The notes below the pieces were generated by a model. That model was not told the origin of the DNA. It made no database searches and was given only the letters and a program-made list of their open reading frames with translations. A program made the position numbers and the translations under genes. DNA of 64,000 bases. It comes from Mytilus californianus. Lineage: Eukaryota > Mollusca > Bivalvia > Mytilida > Mytilidae. Within the stretch, counting starts at the first letter, position 1. Each line of letters starts with the position of its first letter. Below are positions 28,321 to 41,869 of this stretch, piece by piece. The DNA lies in NCBI RefSeq assembly GCF_021869535.1, contig NW_026262668.1:21891732-21955731 (forward strand), read 5' to 3'.

Positions 28321-29599
28321 GTTAGTTTTTACAATGACTTGACAAGTTTTGGGTCAAAGAATGTAGATAATGGGCAGGATGGTGATAATTGGCTGTTGTG
28401 GTGGATGTTATCAATATAAGGAGTCTTTATATATTACTTGGAACCATTCCCTTAACTTTTGTCCTTCTATATTTAGGAATTGTTTATCATAGTTTGTCCG
28501 GAACCGGAAGTAATATTGATGGACTTGAATGTATATCTTCTTTATTATTAAAAATAAGTGGACCCCTTTTTTAGAAAAGTTGTTCCAAAAATAATGAATT
28601 TTTCCACTTTTAAGTTAAAAAAGCTAAGATTTTCTTTTTTCTTTTCTACAACAGCAAAATGACCCCTTGTCTGGGGGGACAGTCCTTCATTTAAGGGATA
28701 TCCCTCATTTGGAGGGTTGTTCCCAACCTGATAAATTATATTTATAAATCAAGGTAATTAGGTCACAAGGTGTACGTTAAGGATAAAGTGATAAAAGATA
28801 AAAGTGAACTCAATGAATGCACCAGTGACTTATTCATAAAAAGAGTCTGTGTATCTTCATACAAAGTGTCCTGTTACACACCCCTGTACTGTTTTTTACT
28901 AAGCTATGCTGGGGGCAAAGTTGTACAACTTATATTAAAACTTTTCCCTTTAGGGTAATGTTTTATTATCTGAACAAAATTCTGTTACATAATTTGGTGA
29001 AATACCTTTGTCAGGTTAAATTATTTTTGTACACAGCCAGTTACTCAAGTGTGAAGTGAGTAGATGTGAGTGAACAGTTTTATTTCCTGTATGATCATGT
29101 GATCAAAAGGTTAGAATTTGACTCCAAATTATAAGTTTGATCTTTAATTCCTTGAATAAAGACATGGATTATTTCCTTAGAATTTTGTTGGTACACTAAA
29201 GAGGTTTATGAGGAGTTTAAGGTATTAATTAGTTATAATTATTTGCTTCAATGCGATCTCTTTGGGATTTGAAAGCTTTTAATTCTAGAAAATTACTTTT
29301 ATAGAATCAAAAAGATTTCACAAAATTTTCATGCATAATAAGGTTGGATGTGAAACAAAATGGTGACTATTACAGTTTCTTCACATTAGTTTATATATTA
29401 AACACTCTTCCAAATGTCCGTACATGTCTACAAATTTACAAGTTTTGCAAAAGCAGAGGCTGATTTAAGGGGGTGCCCTTCCCCTATATGGAGCTACATT
29501 TATGGGCCCCCCCTTTTCAAAATCCTGGATCTGAAAACCTTATATTTATTAATATTTCTAGGGTCATTTGACTTAATGAAAATCCAAATGTATTGCAGC
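28321..29599. other. AT-rich DNA, no firm feature
   Basis: Two plus-strand open frames (28,389-28,574, with one hydrophobic stretch; 28,770-28,958) have acceptor-like and donor-like sequence near them but nothing decisive. At about 29,450-29,560 the sequence 'gaggctgatttaagggggtg' and the following G/C-tract section resemble a degenerate bivalve repeat. Confidence 0.4.
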
Positions 29600-29646
29600 G
29601 AGTTTGACTTCTCTCATCAGCAAGTAGATTGTTCTAGTCTACCGGT
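29600..29646 (+). CDS. Weak candidate short exon
   Basis: A 46-47-bp segment lies between 'atgtattgcag' and the donor-like 'ccg|gtatgtg'. One frame reads 'EFDFSHQQVDCSSLP' without stops. If spliced to the segment at 29,701 the frame continues to a stop. The sites are plausible, but both segments are very short, so chance is likely. Confidence 0.2.
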
Positions 29647-29700
29647 ATGTGAAAATTTTTATGACCAGTGAGTGTTTTAATATTAAATGTTTCTTTTCAG

Positions 29701-29733
29701 TTCTTGGAGTACTATGAACTTACAGTCGTCTAA
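29701..29733 (+). CDS. Weak candidate terminal exon
   Basis: A strong acceptor-like tract 'aaatgtttcttttcag' is followed by a frame 'FLEYYELTVV' and then TAA. It could be the last coding segment after 29,646. No polyadenylation signal was tied to it. The support is only the acceptor and an open frame of ten codons. Confidence 0.2.
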   Translation, partial: FLEYYELTVV

Positions 29734-30552
29734 CTTTGTATTCAAATGCATTTAGGATAGCCAGACATTCTTACAACTCCATTATATAGACTTTCAACAA
29801 TGGTAGACACAGTGTATACAGGTATAATAGTTTAAAAAAAAACAAAAAAACTTTTACAAACCCTGTTTTTTTTACCTTTTGGATACTTGTAGCTAAAAAG
29901 ATTAATCAGATATAAATTATAACATATCTTTTCAACATAATAATATCTGTCTGTTTCTTTGCTTTAGTTATGAGCTGATATTCAGTATTTACAAATATTT
30001 GCCATGTATTATATAATTTATAGCCATCTACATCTACATCCATATGAACCGCAATAGGTCACGGAACAATAACCTTAATCTTACTTAATGATATTTACAT
30101 GCAAAGAAATGTTTTATGGTTTAAGTTTTACAGAATAATATTAATATTATATATTGGATATGTTGTTATTCTTGTTGAGATAGATATATTAGAAATTGAT
30201 TGAAATATGACATTGGTTGAAGGAGAATTTTTTGTACTAAAGAAAACATAAACAATCCGGGTTACGTACACTTATCAATCCTTTAAATAAACTTATTCTA
30301 AAAGGTTACCTATTCAACAGTGTTAATAAATCTTTGAATATTGTTTTTATTGGTGTAAATATTGATTTTGTCATCAATGAATTAAAACCATACTAAATAT
30401 TACACATGTGTACTTTCACGGTTCTACAATCTGTCAATACCTATAGTTTGGCATTGCACAAGGTCATGTTTTTCTCTGACTATTATTGACGTCTTTACCC
30501 TTAATCCATTGGATGTTGGATGTGAACTGATTGATATTTAAGCCTTAGATAC
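29734..30552. other. AT-rich DNA with no recognised feature
   Basis: I see no coding-like frame, repeat family or inverted repeat of note. Confidence 0.5.
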
Positions 30553-30830
30553 ATGATTTTTATGCCCATTTATGGGCATAATGTTTTTCGGACTGTGGGT
30601 CTGTTCGTTTGTCGGTTCATTAGTCTGTTCGTTCGTTTGTCTGTCGGTTCGTTCATCTGTCGGTTATTCGTCTGTCGGTTCTTTCGTTCGTCTGTCTCTT
30701 CGTTCGTCTGTCTGTCCTGCTTCAGGTTAAAGTTTTTAGGTTAAAGTTTTTGGTCAAGGCAGTTTTTGATGAAGTTGAACTTGAAACTTAAGTACACATG
30801 TTCCCTATGATATGTTTTTTATTAGTTGTT
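30553..30830 (+). repeat. Interspersed repeat with (GTTCGTCT)n-type microsatellite
   Basis: It opens with the hairpin 'tatgcccatttatgggcata' (30,561-30,580). An imperfect run of 'gttcgtctgtcg'-like units follows (about 30,600-30,715), then 'caggttaaagtttttggtca' and 'gaacttgaaacttaagtac'. I recall this as a common bivalve repeat. The 63-codon open frame across it (Phe/Val/Cys/Arg/Ser-rich) is a by-product of the microsatellite. Confidence 0.75.
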
Positions 30831-30999
30831 ATTGGCTTTGAACTAGCTGTCAGTAACTGCGAGTACTCTCAGATCTGTACTTTGTGCCTTTTTGCTTTTG
30901 GGATGTATAAGTACCCGTTTTTGTTAGATGTATTTCTATTTGTTACTGTAATAATCCATCTGATGGGTAAAGCCTTTTTCAACTGATTTTTATAGTTTG

Positions 31000-31375
31000 A
31001 TGTTGTACTGTTACACCTCTGTCCCAGGTTAGGGGGAGTGTTGAACACTTACAAACATGCATGTTTAACCCCGACACATTTCATTCTTTATGTGCCTGTC
31101 ACAAGTCAGGAGCCTGAAAGTTCAGTGGTTGTCCTTGGTTCATTTTTGTCATATTTGTTTTTATGTAAACTGTTTATAAATTAGGCTGTTAGTTTTCTCA
31201 ATTGAATTGTTTCATATTTTTAGTGTCTTAGGGCCTTTTAAACCTGACCATATGATTTAGGTTTATCTCATTGTTGAAGGCCGTACAGTTGCCAGTATAA
31301 TGACTTGCATCTACTTCATTTGAACTTTGGTGGACAGTAATGTCTCATCATACCACATCTCCTTATTTTTATATG
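31000..31375 (+). repeat. Mussel-type interspersed repeat, long form
   Basis: It carries 'ctgtcccaggttaggggga', 'atgtttaaccccgacacatt', 'agtcaggagcctg', 'ttaggctgttagttttct', 'ttgttgaaggccgtacagtt' and the terminal 'aatgtctcatcataccacat'. It is collinear with the reverse complement of 12,247-12,760 but without that copy's internal duplication. Confidence 0.8.
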
Positions 31376-31477
31376 AATGTCTTAGATTAAATAAACATTT
31401 TATAAAGAAGTCTATAAATAAAATAAAGTTTTAAGTTTCCATCCTTTCAAATATTTTATACTTATCTGATATTTTAG

Positions 31478-31608
31478 AGGAACCGAACAACTGAACAGAG
31501 CAGAACAGTATTCAATGACCTTGAAGAGCAAGCAATGTGTACAGTGAAACAGCTATCTTTGTAGTTACCAAAGGGTTACGGCAAGAACCTCATCTATAAT
31601 TATATGTG
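31478..31608 (+). CDS. Weak candidate exon just left of the satellite array
   Basis: A 131-bp segment lies between 'cttatctgatattttag' and a consensus donor 'gtg|gtgagt'. In phase 0 it reads 28 codons ('RNRTTEQSRTVFNDLEEQ' and onwards) and then TAG at 31,562. In another phase 23 codons are open before TGA. Since no phase is open to the donor, it would be either a terminal coding exon with a further UTR intron, or a non-coding exon. The composition is less AT-rich than its flanks. Confidence 0.25.
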
Positions 31609-32007
31609 GTGAGTATTTTTTTGTTGGTTAGAAATTATGCAATAGGGTACTATAATTTTTTTTCTTGGAGTCTATTTACCTATTAGGTACTTGGGACAGG
31701 ACAATTTATTTTTAACACTCCCCCTTTTTTCCAAAATCTCTTATTTTTTTGTTTTCTATTAATTTCAATTATTTTTGCGTTTTTCTGTTGTATGAACATA
31801 AATATACTAAAAATAACTTGTAGTTGCTATTTTCTATCAATTTCAAGTTTACTATCCACAGCGGTCACTGATATATATTATATAGAGGGAAGGTATCTCA
31901 CCTCATACCTCATCACCTATTTTCCTACTTGAATTCTTTGAGAGATCCCTATTCTAATTCATAAAATATTAAATTTCCTTCAGGTCAGTGGGCATGACTC
32001 TTTTCTG
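31609..32007. other. AT-rich flank of the satellite array
   Basis: No coding-like frame. Sequence resembling a satellite monomer begins near 32,008 ('catatattttcatgtatatt'). Confidence 0.5.
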
Positions 32008-32091
32008 TTATCATTCCTCATATATTTTCATGTATATTGTTGTATATATATTTATTTTTTATATAGGTTTCTTCAAAGAATTGATGGTAAG

Positions 32092-32163
32092 GTAGCTACA
32101 GAACTGTAGCTCTTAGGTCTTTATAATATATCATAAGGACCTAATTAAGAGCTATGGTTCCGC
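32092..32163 (+). repeat. Monomer hairpin (first example; repeated in nearly every monomer)
   Basis: The two halves are inverted copies centred on 'atatat'. Left 'aaccgtagctcttaggtc' faces right 'gacctaattaagagctatgg', with a 4-nt bulge (taat) and G-T pairs where the sequence is not strictly complementary. This first example has drifted ('ctacagaactgtag'); most later copies start 'tgcggaacc'. The array would give an RNA of repeated 30-bp stems if transcribed from either strand, or cruciforms in DNA. Confidence 0.85.
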
Positions 32164-35100
32164 ACCTAATAGTAAGATTGGTGGATTTATTTCTTTTTAT
32201 ATATTTTCATGTGTATATGGTTGTATACATATTTATTTTTTAAATAGGTTTCTTCAAAGAATTGATGGTAAGGTAACTGCGGAACCGTAGCTCTTAGGTC
32301 TTTATAATATATCATAAGGACCTAATTAAGAGCTATGGTTCCGCACCTAATAGTAAGATTGGTCGATTTATTTCATTTTATATATTTTCATGTATATTGT
32401 TGTATATTTATTTATTTTTTATATAGGTTTCTTCAAAGAATTGATGGTAAGGTAGCTGCGGAACAGTAACTCTTAGGTCTTTATGATATATCATAAGGAC
32501 CTAATTAAGAACTACAGTTCCGCACCTAATAGTAAGATTGGTTGATTTTTTTCATTTTATATATTTTCATGGATATTGTTGTATATATATTTATTTTTTA
32601 TATAGGTTTCTTCAAAGAATTGATGGTAAGGTAGCTGCGGAACCGTAGCTCTTAGGTCTTTATAATATATCATAAGGACCTGATTAAGAGCTATGGTTCC
32701 GCACCTAATAGTAAGATTGGTTGATTTATTTCATTTTATATATTTTCATGTGTAAATGGTTGTATATATATTTATTTTTTATATAGGTTTCTTCAAAGAA
32801 TTGATGGTTTTGAAGGTAGCTGCGGAACAGTAGCTCTTAGGTCTTTATAATATATCATAAGGACCTAATTAAGAGCTATGGTTCCTCACCTAATAGTAAG
32901 ATTGGTTGATTTTTTTCATTTTATATATTTTCATGGATATTGTTGTATATATATTTATTTTTTATATAGGTTTCTTCAAAGAATTAATGGTAAGGTAGCT
33001 GTGGAATCATAGCTCTTAAGTCTTTATAATATATCATAAGGACCTGATTAAGAGCTATGGTTCGGCCCCTAATAGTAAGATTGGTTGATTTATTTCATTT
33101 TATATATTTTCATATGTATATGGTTGTATATATATTTATTTTTTATATAGGTTTCTTCAAAGAATTGATGGTAAGGTAGCTGCGGAACCGTAGCTCTTAG
33201 GTCTTTATGATATATCATAAGGACCTAATTAAGAGCTATGGTTCCGCACCTAATAGTAAGATTAGTTGGTTTATTTCATTTTATATATTTTCAAGTATAT
33301 TGTTGTATATATATTTATTTTTTATATAGGTTTCTTCAAAGAATTGATGGTAAGGTAGCTGTGGAACTGTAGCTCTTAGGTCTTTATAATATATCATAAG
33401 GACCTAATTAAGAGCTATGGTTCCGCACCATATAGTAAGATTGGTTGATTTATTTCTTTTTATATATTTTCATGTATATTGTTGTATATATATTTATTTT
33501 TTATATAGGTTTCTTCAAAGAATTGATGGTAAAGTAGCTGTGGAACCGTAGCTCTTAGGTCTTTATAATATATCATAAGGACCTAATTAAGAGCTACGGT
33601 TCCGCACCTAATAGTAAGATTGGTTGATTATTTTCATTTTATATATTTTCATGGATATTGTTGTATATATATTTATTTTTTATATAGGTTTCTTCAAAGA
33701 ATTGATGGTAAGGTAGCTGCCGAACAGTAGCTCTTAGGTCTTTATAATATATCATAAGGACCTAATTAAGAGCTATGGTTCCGCACCTAATAGTAAGATT
33801 GGTTGATTTATTTCATTTTATATATTTTCATGTGTATATGGTTGTATGTATGTATATGGTTGTATATATATTTATTTTTAATATAGGTTTCTTCAAAGAA
33901 GCTGTGGAACGTTGCTCTTAAGTCTTTATAATATATCATAAGGACCTAATTAAGAGCTATGGTTCCGCACCTAATAGTAAGATTAGTTGATTTATTTCAT
34001 TTTATATATTTTCATGTATATTGTTGTATATATATTTATTTTTTATATAGGTTTCTTCAAAGAATTGATGGTAAGGTAGCTGTGGAACGTTGCTCTTAAG
34101 TCTTTATAATATATCATAAGGACCTAATTAAGAGCTATGGTTCCGCACCTAATAGTAAGATTAGTTGATTTATTTCATTTTATATATTTTCATGTATATT
34201 GTTTTATATATATTTATGTTTTATATAGGTTTCTTCAAAGAATTGATGGTAAGGTAGCTGTGGAACCGTACCTCTTAGGTCTTTACAATATATCATAAGG
34301 ACCTAATTAAGAGCTACGGTTCTGCACCTAATAGTAAGATTGGTTGATTATTTTCATTTTATATATTTTCATGGATATTGTTGTATATATATTTATTTTT
34401 TATATAGGTTTCTTCCAAGAATTGATGGTAAGGTAGCTGTGGAACCGTAGCTCTAAGTCTTTATAATATATCATAAGGACCTAATTAAGAGCTATGGTTC
34501 CGCACCTAATAATAAGATTGGTTGATTTATTTTTTATATAGGTTTCTTCAAAGAATTGATGGTAAGGTAGCTGCAGAACCGTAGCTCTTAGGTCTTTATG
34601 ATATATCATAAGGACCTAATTAAGAACTATTGTTCCGCACCTAATAGTAAGATTGGTGGATTTATTTCATTTTATATATTTTCATGGATATTGTTGTATA
34701 TATATTTATTTTTTATAAAGGTTTCTTCATACAATTAATGGTAAGGTAGCTGTTGAACCGTAGCTCTTAGGTCTTTATAATATATCATAAGGACCTAATT
34801 AAGAGCTATAGTTCCGCACCATATAGTAAGATTGGTTGATTTATTTCATTTTATATATTTTCATGGATATTGTTGTATATATATTTATTTTTTATATAGG
34901 TTTCTTCAAAGAATTGATGGTAAGGTAGCTGTGGAACCGTAGCTCTTAGGTCTTTACAATATATCATAAGGACCTAATTAAGAGCTATGGTTCCGCACTA
35001 ATAGTAAGATTGGTTGATTTATTTCATTTTATATATTTTCATGTATATTGTTGTATATATATTTATTTTTTATATAGGTTTCTTCAAAGAATTGATGGTA

Positions 35101-38100
35101 AGATAACTGCAGAACCATAGTGCTTAGGTCTTTGCTATATATCATAAGGACCTAATTAAGAGCTATGGATCCGCACTTATAGTAAGATTGGTTAATTTAT
35201 TTCATTTTATATATTTTCATGTGTATATGGTTGTATATAAATTTATTTTTTAAAAAGGTTTCTTCAAAGAATTGATGGTAAGGTAACTGCGGAACCGTAG
35301 CTCTTAGGTCTTTATAATATATCATAAGGACCTAATTAAGAGCTATGGTTCCGCACCTAATAGTAAGATTGGTTGATTTATTTCATTTTATATATTTTCA
35401 TGTATATTGTTGTATTTATATTTATTTTTTATATAGGTTTCTTCAAAGAATTGATGGTAAGGTAGCTGTGGAACTGTAGCTCTTAGGTCTTTATAATATA
35501 ACATAAGGACCTAATTAAGAGCTATGGTTCCGCACCTAATAGTAAGATTGGTTGATTTATTTCATTTTATATATATTTTCATGTATATTGTTGTATATAT
35601 ATTTTTTTTTTATATAGGTTTCTTCAAAGAATTGATGGTAAGGTAACTGCAGAACCATAGCGCTTAGGTCTTTATAATATATCATAAGGACCTAATTAAG
35701 AGCTATGGATCCGCACCTAATAGTAAGATTGGTTGATTTATTACATTTTATATATTTTCATGTATATTGTTGTATATATATTTATTTTTTATATAGGTTT
35801 CTTCAAAGAATTGATGGTAAGGTAGCTGCAGAACCGTAGCTCTTATGTCTTTATAATATATCATAAGGACCTAATTAAACTCTATGGTTCCGCACCTAAT
35901 AGTAAGATCGGTTGAATTATTTCATTTTATATATTTTCATGGATATTGTTGTATATATATTTATTTTTTATATAGGTTTCTTCAAAGAATTGATGGTAAG
36001 GTAGCTGTGTAACCGTAGCTCTTGAGTCTTTATAATATATCATAAGGACCTAATTAAGAGCTATGGTTCCGCACCTAATAGTAAGATTAGTTGATTTATT
36101 TCATTTTATATATTTTCATGTATATTGTTGTATATATATTTATTTTTTATATAGGTTTCTTCAAAGAATTGATGGTAAGGTAGCTGTGGAATAGTAGCTC
36201 TTAAGTCTTTATAATATATCATAAGGACCTAATTAAGAGCTATGGTTCCGCACCTAATAGTAAGATTGGTTGATTTATTTCATTTTATATATTTTCATGT
36301 ATATTGTTGTATATATATTTATTTTTTAATTGGGTAATTGGGTTTCTTCAAAGAATTGATGGTAAGATAACTGCAGAACCATAGCGCTTAGGTCTTTACT
36401 ATATATCATAAGGACCTAATTAAGAGCTATGGATCTGCACCTAATAGTAAGATTGGTTGATTTATTTAATTTTATATATTTTCATGGATATTGTTGTATA
36501 TATATTTATTTTTTATATAGGTTTCTTCAAAGAATTGATGGTAAGGTAGCTGCGGAACAGTAGCTCTTAGGTCTTTATAATATATCATAAGGACCTAATT
36601 AAGAGCTATGGTTCCGCACCTAATAGTAAGATTGGTTGATTTATTTCATTTTATATATTTTCATGTATATTGTTGTATATATATTTATTTTTTATATAGG
36701 TTTCTTCAAAGAATTGATGGTAAGATAACTGCAGAACCATAGTGCTTAGGTCTTTACTATATATCATAAGGACCTAATTAAGAGCTATGGATCCGCACTT
36801 ATAGTAAGATTGGTTAATTTATTTCATTTTATATATTTTCATGTGTATATGGTTGTATATAAATTTATTTTTTAAATTGGTTTCTTCAAAGAATTGATGG
36901 TAAGGTAACTGCGGAACCGTAGCTCTTAGGTCTTTATAATATATCATAAGGACCTAATTAAGAGCTATGGTTCCGCACCTAATAGTAAGATTAGTTGATT
37001 TATTTCATTTTATATATTTTCATGTATATTGTTGTATTTATATTTATTTTTTATATAGGTTTCTTCAAAGAATTGATGGTAAGGTAGCTGTGGAACTGTA
37101 GCTCTTAGGTCTTTATAATATAACATAAGGACCTAATTAAGAGCTATGGTTCCGCACCTAATAGTAAGATTGGTTGATTTATTTCATTTTATATATATTT
37201 TCATGGATATTGTTGTATATATATTTATTTTTTATATAGGTTTCTTCAAAGAATTGATGGTAAGGTAACTGCAGAACCATAGCGCTTAGGTCTTTATAAT
37301 ATATCATAAGGACCTAATTAAGAGCTATGGATCCGCACCTAATAGTAAGATTGGTTGATTTATTACATTTTATATATTTTCATGTATATTGTTGTATATA
37401 TATTTATTTTTTATATAGGTTTCTTCAAAGATTTGATGGTAAGGTAGCTGCAGAACCGTAGCTCTTATGTCTTTATAATATATCATAAGGACCTAATTAA
37501 GAGCTATGGTTCCGCACCTAATAGTAAGATTGGTTGATTTATTTCATTTTATATATTTTCATGTGTATATGGTTGTATATATATTTATTTTTTATATAGG
37601 TTTCTTCAAAGAATTGATGGTTAGGTAGCTGCGGAACCGTAGCTCTTAGGTCTTTATAATATATCATAAGGACCTAATTAAGAGCTATGGTTCCGCACCT
37701 AATAGTAATATTAGTTGATTTATTTCATTTTATATATTTTCATGTATATTGTTGTATATATATTTATTTTTTATATAGGTTTCTTCAAAGAATTGATGGT
37801 AAGGTAGCTGTGGCATAGTAGCTCTTAAGTCTTTATAATATATCATAAGGACCTAATTAAGAGCTATGGTTCCGCACCTAATAGTAAGATTGGTTGATTT
37901 ATTTCATTTTATATATTTTCATGTATATTGTTGTATATATATTTATTTTTTAATTGGGTTTCTTCAAAGAATTGATGGTAAGATAACTGCAGAACCATAG
38001 CGCTTAGGTCTTTACTATATATCATAAGGACCTAATTAAGAGCTATGGATCCGCACCTAATAGTAAGATTGGTTGATTTATTTAATTTTATATATTTTCA

Positions 38101-39179
38101 TGGATATTGTTGTATATATATTTATTTTTTATATAGGTTTCTTCAAAGAATTGATGGTTAGGTAGCTGCGGAACCGTAGCTCTTAGGTCTTTATAATATA
38201 TCATAAGGGCCTAATTAAGAGCTAAGGTTCAGCACCTAATAGTAATATTAGTTGATTTATTTCATTTTATATATTTTCATGTATATTGTTGTATATATAT
38301 TTATTTTTTATATAGGTTTCTTCAAAGAATTGATGGTAAGGTAGCTGCGGAATAGTAGCTCTTAAGTCTTTATAATATATCATAAGGACCTAATTAAGAG
38401 CTATGGTTCCGCACCTAATAGTAAGATTGGTTGATTTATTTCATTTTATATATTTTCATGTATATTGTTGTATATATATTTATTTTTTAATTGGGTTTCT
38501 TCAAAGAATTGATGGTAAGATAACTGCAGAACCATAGAGCTTAGGTCTTTACTATATATCATAAGGACCTAATTAAGAGCTATGGATCCGCACCTCATAG
38601 TAAGATTGGTTGATTTATTTAATTTTATATATTTTCATGGATATTGTTGTATATATATTTATTTTTTATATAGGTTTCTTCAAAGAATTGATGGTAAGGT
38701 AGCTGGGGAACAGTAGCTCTTAGGTCTTTATAATATATCATAAGGACCTAATTAAGAGCTATGGTTCCGCACCTAATAGTAAGATTGGTTGATTTATTTC
38801 ATTTTATATATTTTCATGTGTATATGGTTGTATATATATTTATTTTTTATATAGGTTTCTTTAAAGAATTGATGGTAAGGTAGTTGCGGAACCGTAGCTC
38901 TTAGGTCTTTATAATATATCATAAGGACCTAATTAAGAGCTTTGGTTCCGCACCTAATAGTAAGATTAGTTGATTTATTTCATTTTATATATTTTCAGGT
39001 GTATATTGTTGTATATATATTTATTTTTTATATAGGTTTCTTCAAAGATTTGATGGTAAGGTAGCTGCGGAACCATAGCTCTTAGGTCTTTATAATATAT
39101 CATAAGGACCTAATCAAGAGCTATGGTTCCGCACCTAATAGTAAGATTGGTTGATTTATTTCATTTTATATATTTTCAT

Positions 39180-40640
39180 GGATATTGTATATATATTTAT
39201 TTTTTATTTAGGTTTCTTCAAAGAATTGATGGTAAGGTAGCTGCGGAACAGTAGCTCTTAGGTCTTTATAATATATCATAAGGACCTAATTAAGAGCTAA
39301 GGTTCCGCACTTAATAGTAAGATTGGTTGATTTATTTCATTTTTTATATTTTCATGTGTATATGGTTGTATATATATTTATTTTTTAAATAGGTTTCTTC
39401 AAAGAATTGATGGTAAGGTAACTGCGGAACCATAGCTCTTAGGTCTTTATAATATATCATAAGGACCTAATTAAGAGCTATGGTTCCGCACCTAATAGTA
39501 AGATTGGTTGATTATTTTCATTTTATATATTTTCATGGATATTGTTGTATATATATTTATTTTTTATATAGGTTTCTTCAAAGAATTGATGGTAAGGTAG
39601 CTGTGGAACCGTAGCTCTTAAGTCTTTATAATATATCATAAGGACCTAATTAAGAGCTATGGTTCCGCACCTAATAGTAAGATTGGTTGATTTATTTCAT
39701 TTTATATATTTTCATGTGTATATGGTTGTATATATATTTATTTTTTATATAGGTTTCTTCAAAGAATTGATGGTAAGGTAGCTGTGGAACTGTAGCTCTT
39801 AAGTCTTTATAATATATCATAAGGACCAAATCAAGAGCTATGGTTCCAAACCTAATAGTAAGATTGGTTGATTTATTTCATTTTATATATTTTCATGGAT
39901 ATTGTTGTATATATATTTATTTTTTATTTAGGTTTCTTTAAAGAATTGATGGTAAGGTAGCTGTGGATCTGTAGCTCTTGAGTCTTTATAATATATCATA
40001 AGGACCTAATTAAGAGCTATGGTTCCGCACCTAATAGTAAGATTGGTTGATTTATTTCATTTTTTATATTTTCATGTGTATATGGTTGTATATATATTTA
40101 TTTTTTATATAGGTTTCTTCAAAGAATTGATGGTAAGGTTACTGCGGAACCGTAGCTCTAAAGTCTTTATAATATATCATAAGGACCTAATCAAGAGCTA
40201 TGGTTCCGCACCTAATAGTAAGATTGGTTGATTTATTTCATTTTATATATTTTCATGGATATTGTTGTATATATATTTATTTTTTATTTAGGTTTCTTTA
40301 AAGAATTGATGGTAAGGTAGCTGCGGAACAGTAGCTCTTGAGTCTTTATAAAATATCATAAGGACCTAATTAAGAGCTATGGTTCCGCACCTAATAGTAA
40401 GATTGGTTGATTTATTTCATTTTTTATATTTTCATGTGTATATGGTTGTATATATATTTATTTTTTAAATAGGTTTCTTCAAAGAATTGATGGTAAGGTA
40501 ACTGCGGAACCGTAGCTCTTAGATCTTTATAATATATCATAAGGACCTAATGAAGAGCTATGGTTCCGCACCTAATAGTAAGATTGGTTGATTTATTTCA
40601 TTTTATATATTTTCATGGATATTGTTGTATATATATTTAT
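39180..40640. repeat. Dimeric higher-order zone of the satellite
   Basis: Linker types alternate strictly: 'catggatattg' at about 39,180, 39,537, 39,897, 40,257 and 40,617, and 'catgtgtatatgg' at about 39,355, 39,717, 40,077 and 40,437. The effective repeat unit is therefore a dimer of about 360 bp. A similar alternation reappears near 46,400-48,250. Confidence 0.8.
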
Positions 40641-41869
40641 TTTTTATTTAGGTTTCTTCAAAGAATTGATGGTAAGGTAGCTGCGGAACAGTAGCTCTTA
40701 GGTCTTTATAATATATCATAAGGACCTAATTAAGAGCTATGGTTCCGCACCTAATAGTAAGATTAGTTGATTTATTTCATTTTATATATTTTCATGTATA
40801 TTGTTGTATATATATTTATTTTTTATTTAGGTTTCTTCAAAGAATTGATGGTAAGGCAGCTGTGGAACTGTAGCTCTTAAGTCTTTATAATATATCATAA
40901 GGACCTAATTAAGAGCTATGGTTCCGCACCTAATAGTAAGATTGGTTGATTTATTTCATTTTATATATTTTCATGTGTATATGGTTGTATATATATTTAT
41001 TTTTTATATAGGTCTCTTCAAAGAATTGATTGTAAGGTAGCTGCGGAGCCGTAGCTCTTAAGTCTTTATAATATATCATAAGGACCTAATTAAGAGCTAT
41101 GGTTCCGCACCTAATAGTAAGATTGGTTGATTAATTTCATTTTATATGTTTTCATGGATATTGTTGTATATATATTTATTTTTTATATAGGTTTCTTCAA
41201 AGAATTGATGGTAAGGTAGCTGTGGAACCGTAGCTCTTAAGTCTTTATAATATATCATAAGGACCTAATTAAGAGCTATGGTTCCGCACCTAATAGTAAG
41301 ATTGGTTGATTTATTTCATTTTATATATTTTCATGTGTATATGGTTGTATATATATTTATTTTTTATATAGGTTTCTTCAAAGAATTGATGGTAAGGTAG
41401 CTGCGGAACCGTAGCTCTTAGGTTTTTATAATATATCATAAGGACCTAATTAAGAGCTATGGTTCCGCACCTAATAGTAAGATTAGTTGATTTATTTCAT
41501 TTTATATATTTTCATGTATATTGTTGTATATATATTTATTTTTTATATAGGTTTCTTCAAAGAATTGATGGTAAGGTAGCTGTGGAACCATAGCTCTTGA
41601 GTCTTTATAATATATCATAAGGACCTAATTAAGAGCTATGGTTCCGCACCTAATTGTAAGATTAGTTGATTTATTTCATTTTATATATTTTCATGTATAT
41701 TGTTGTATATATATTTATTTTTTATATAGGTTTCTTCATAGAATTGATGGTAAGTTAGCTGTGGAACCGTAGCTCTTAGGTCTTTATAATATATCATAAG
41801 GACCTAATTAAGAGCTATGGTTCCGCACCTAATAGTAAGATTGGTTGATTTATTTCATTTTATATATTT

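Noticed and set aside
30553-30744. 63-codon Cys/Phe/Arg-rich ORF
   Set aside because: A direct translation of a GTTCGTCT-type microsatellite within a common repeat.
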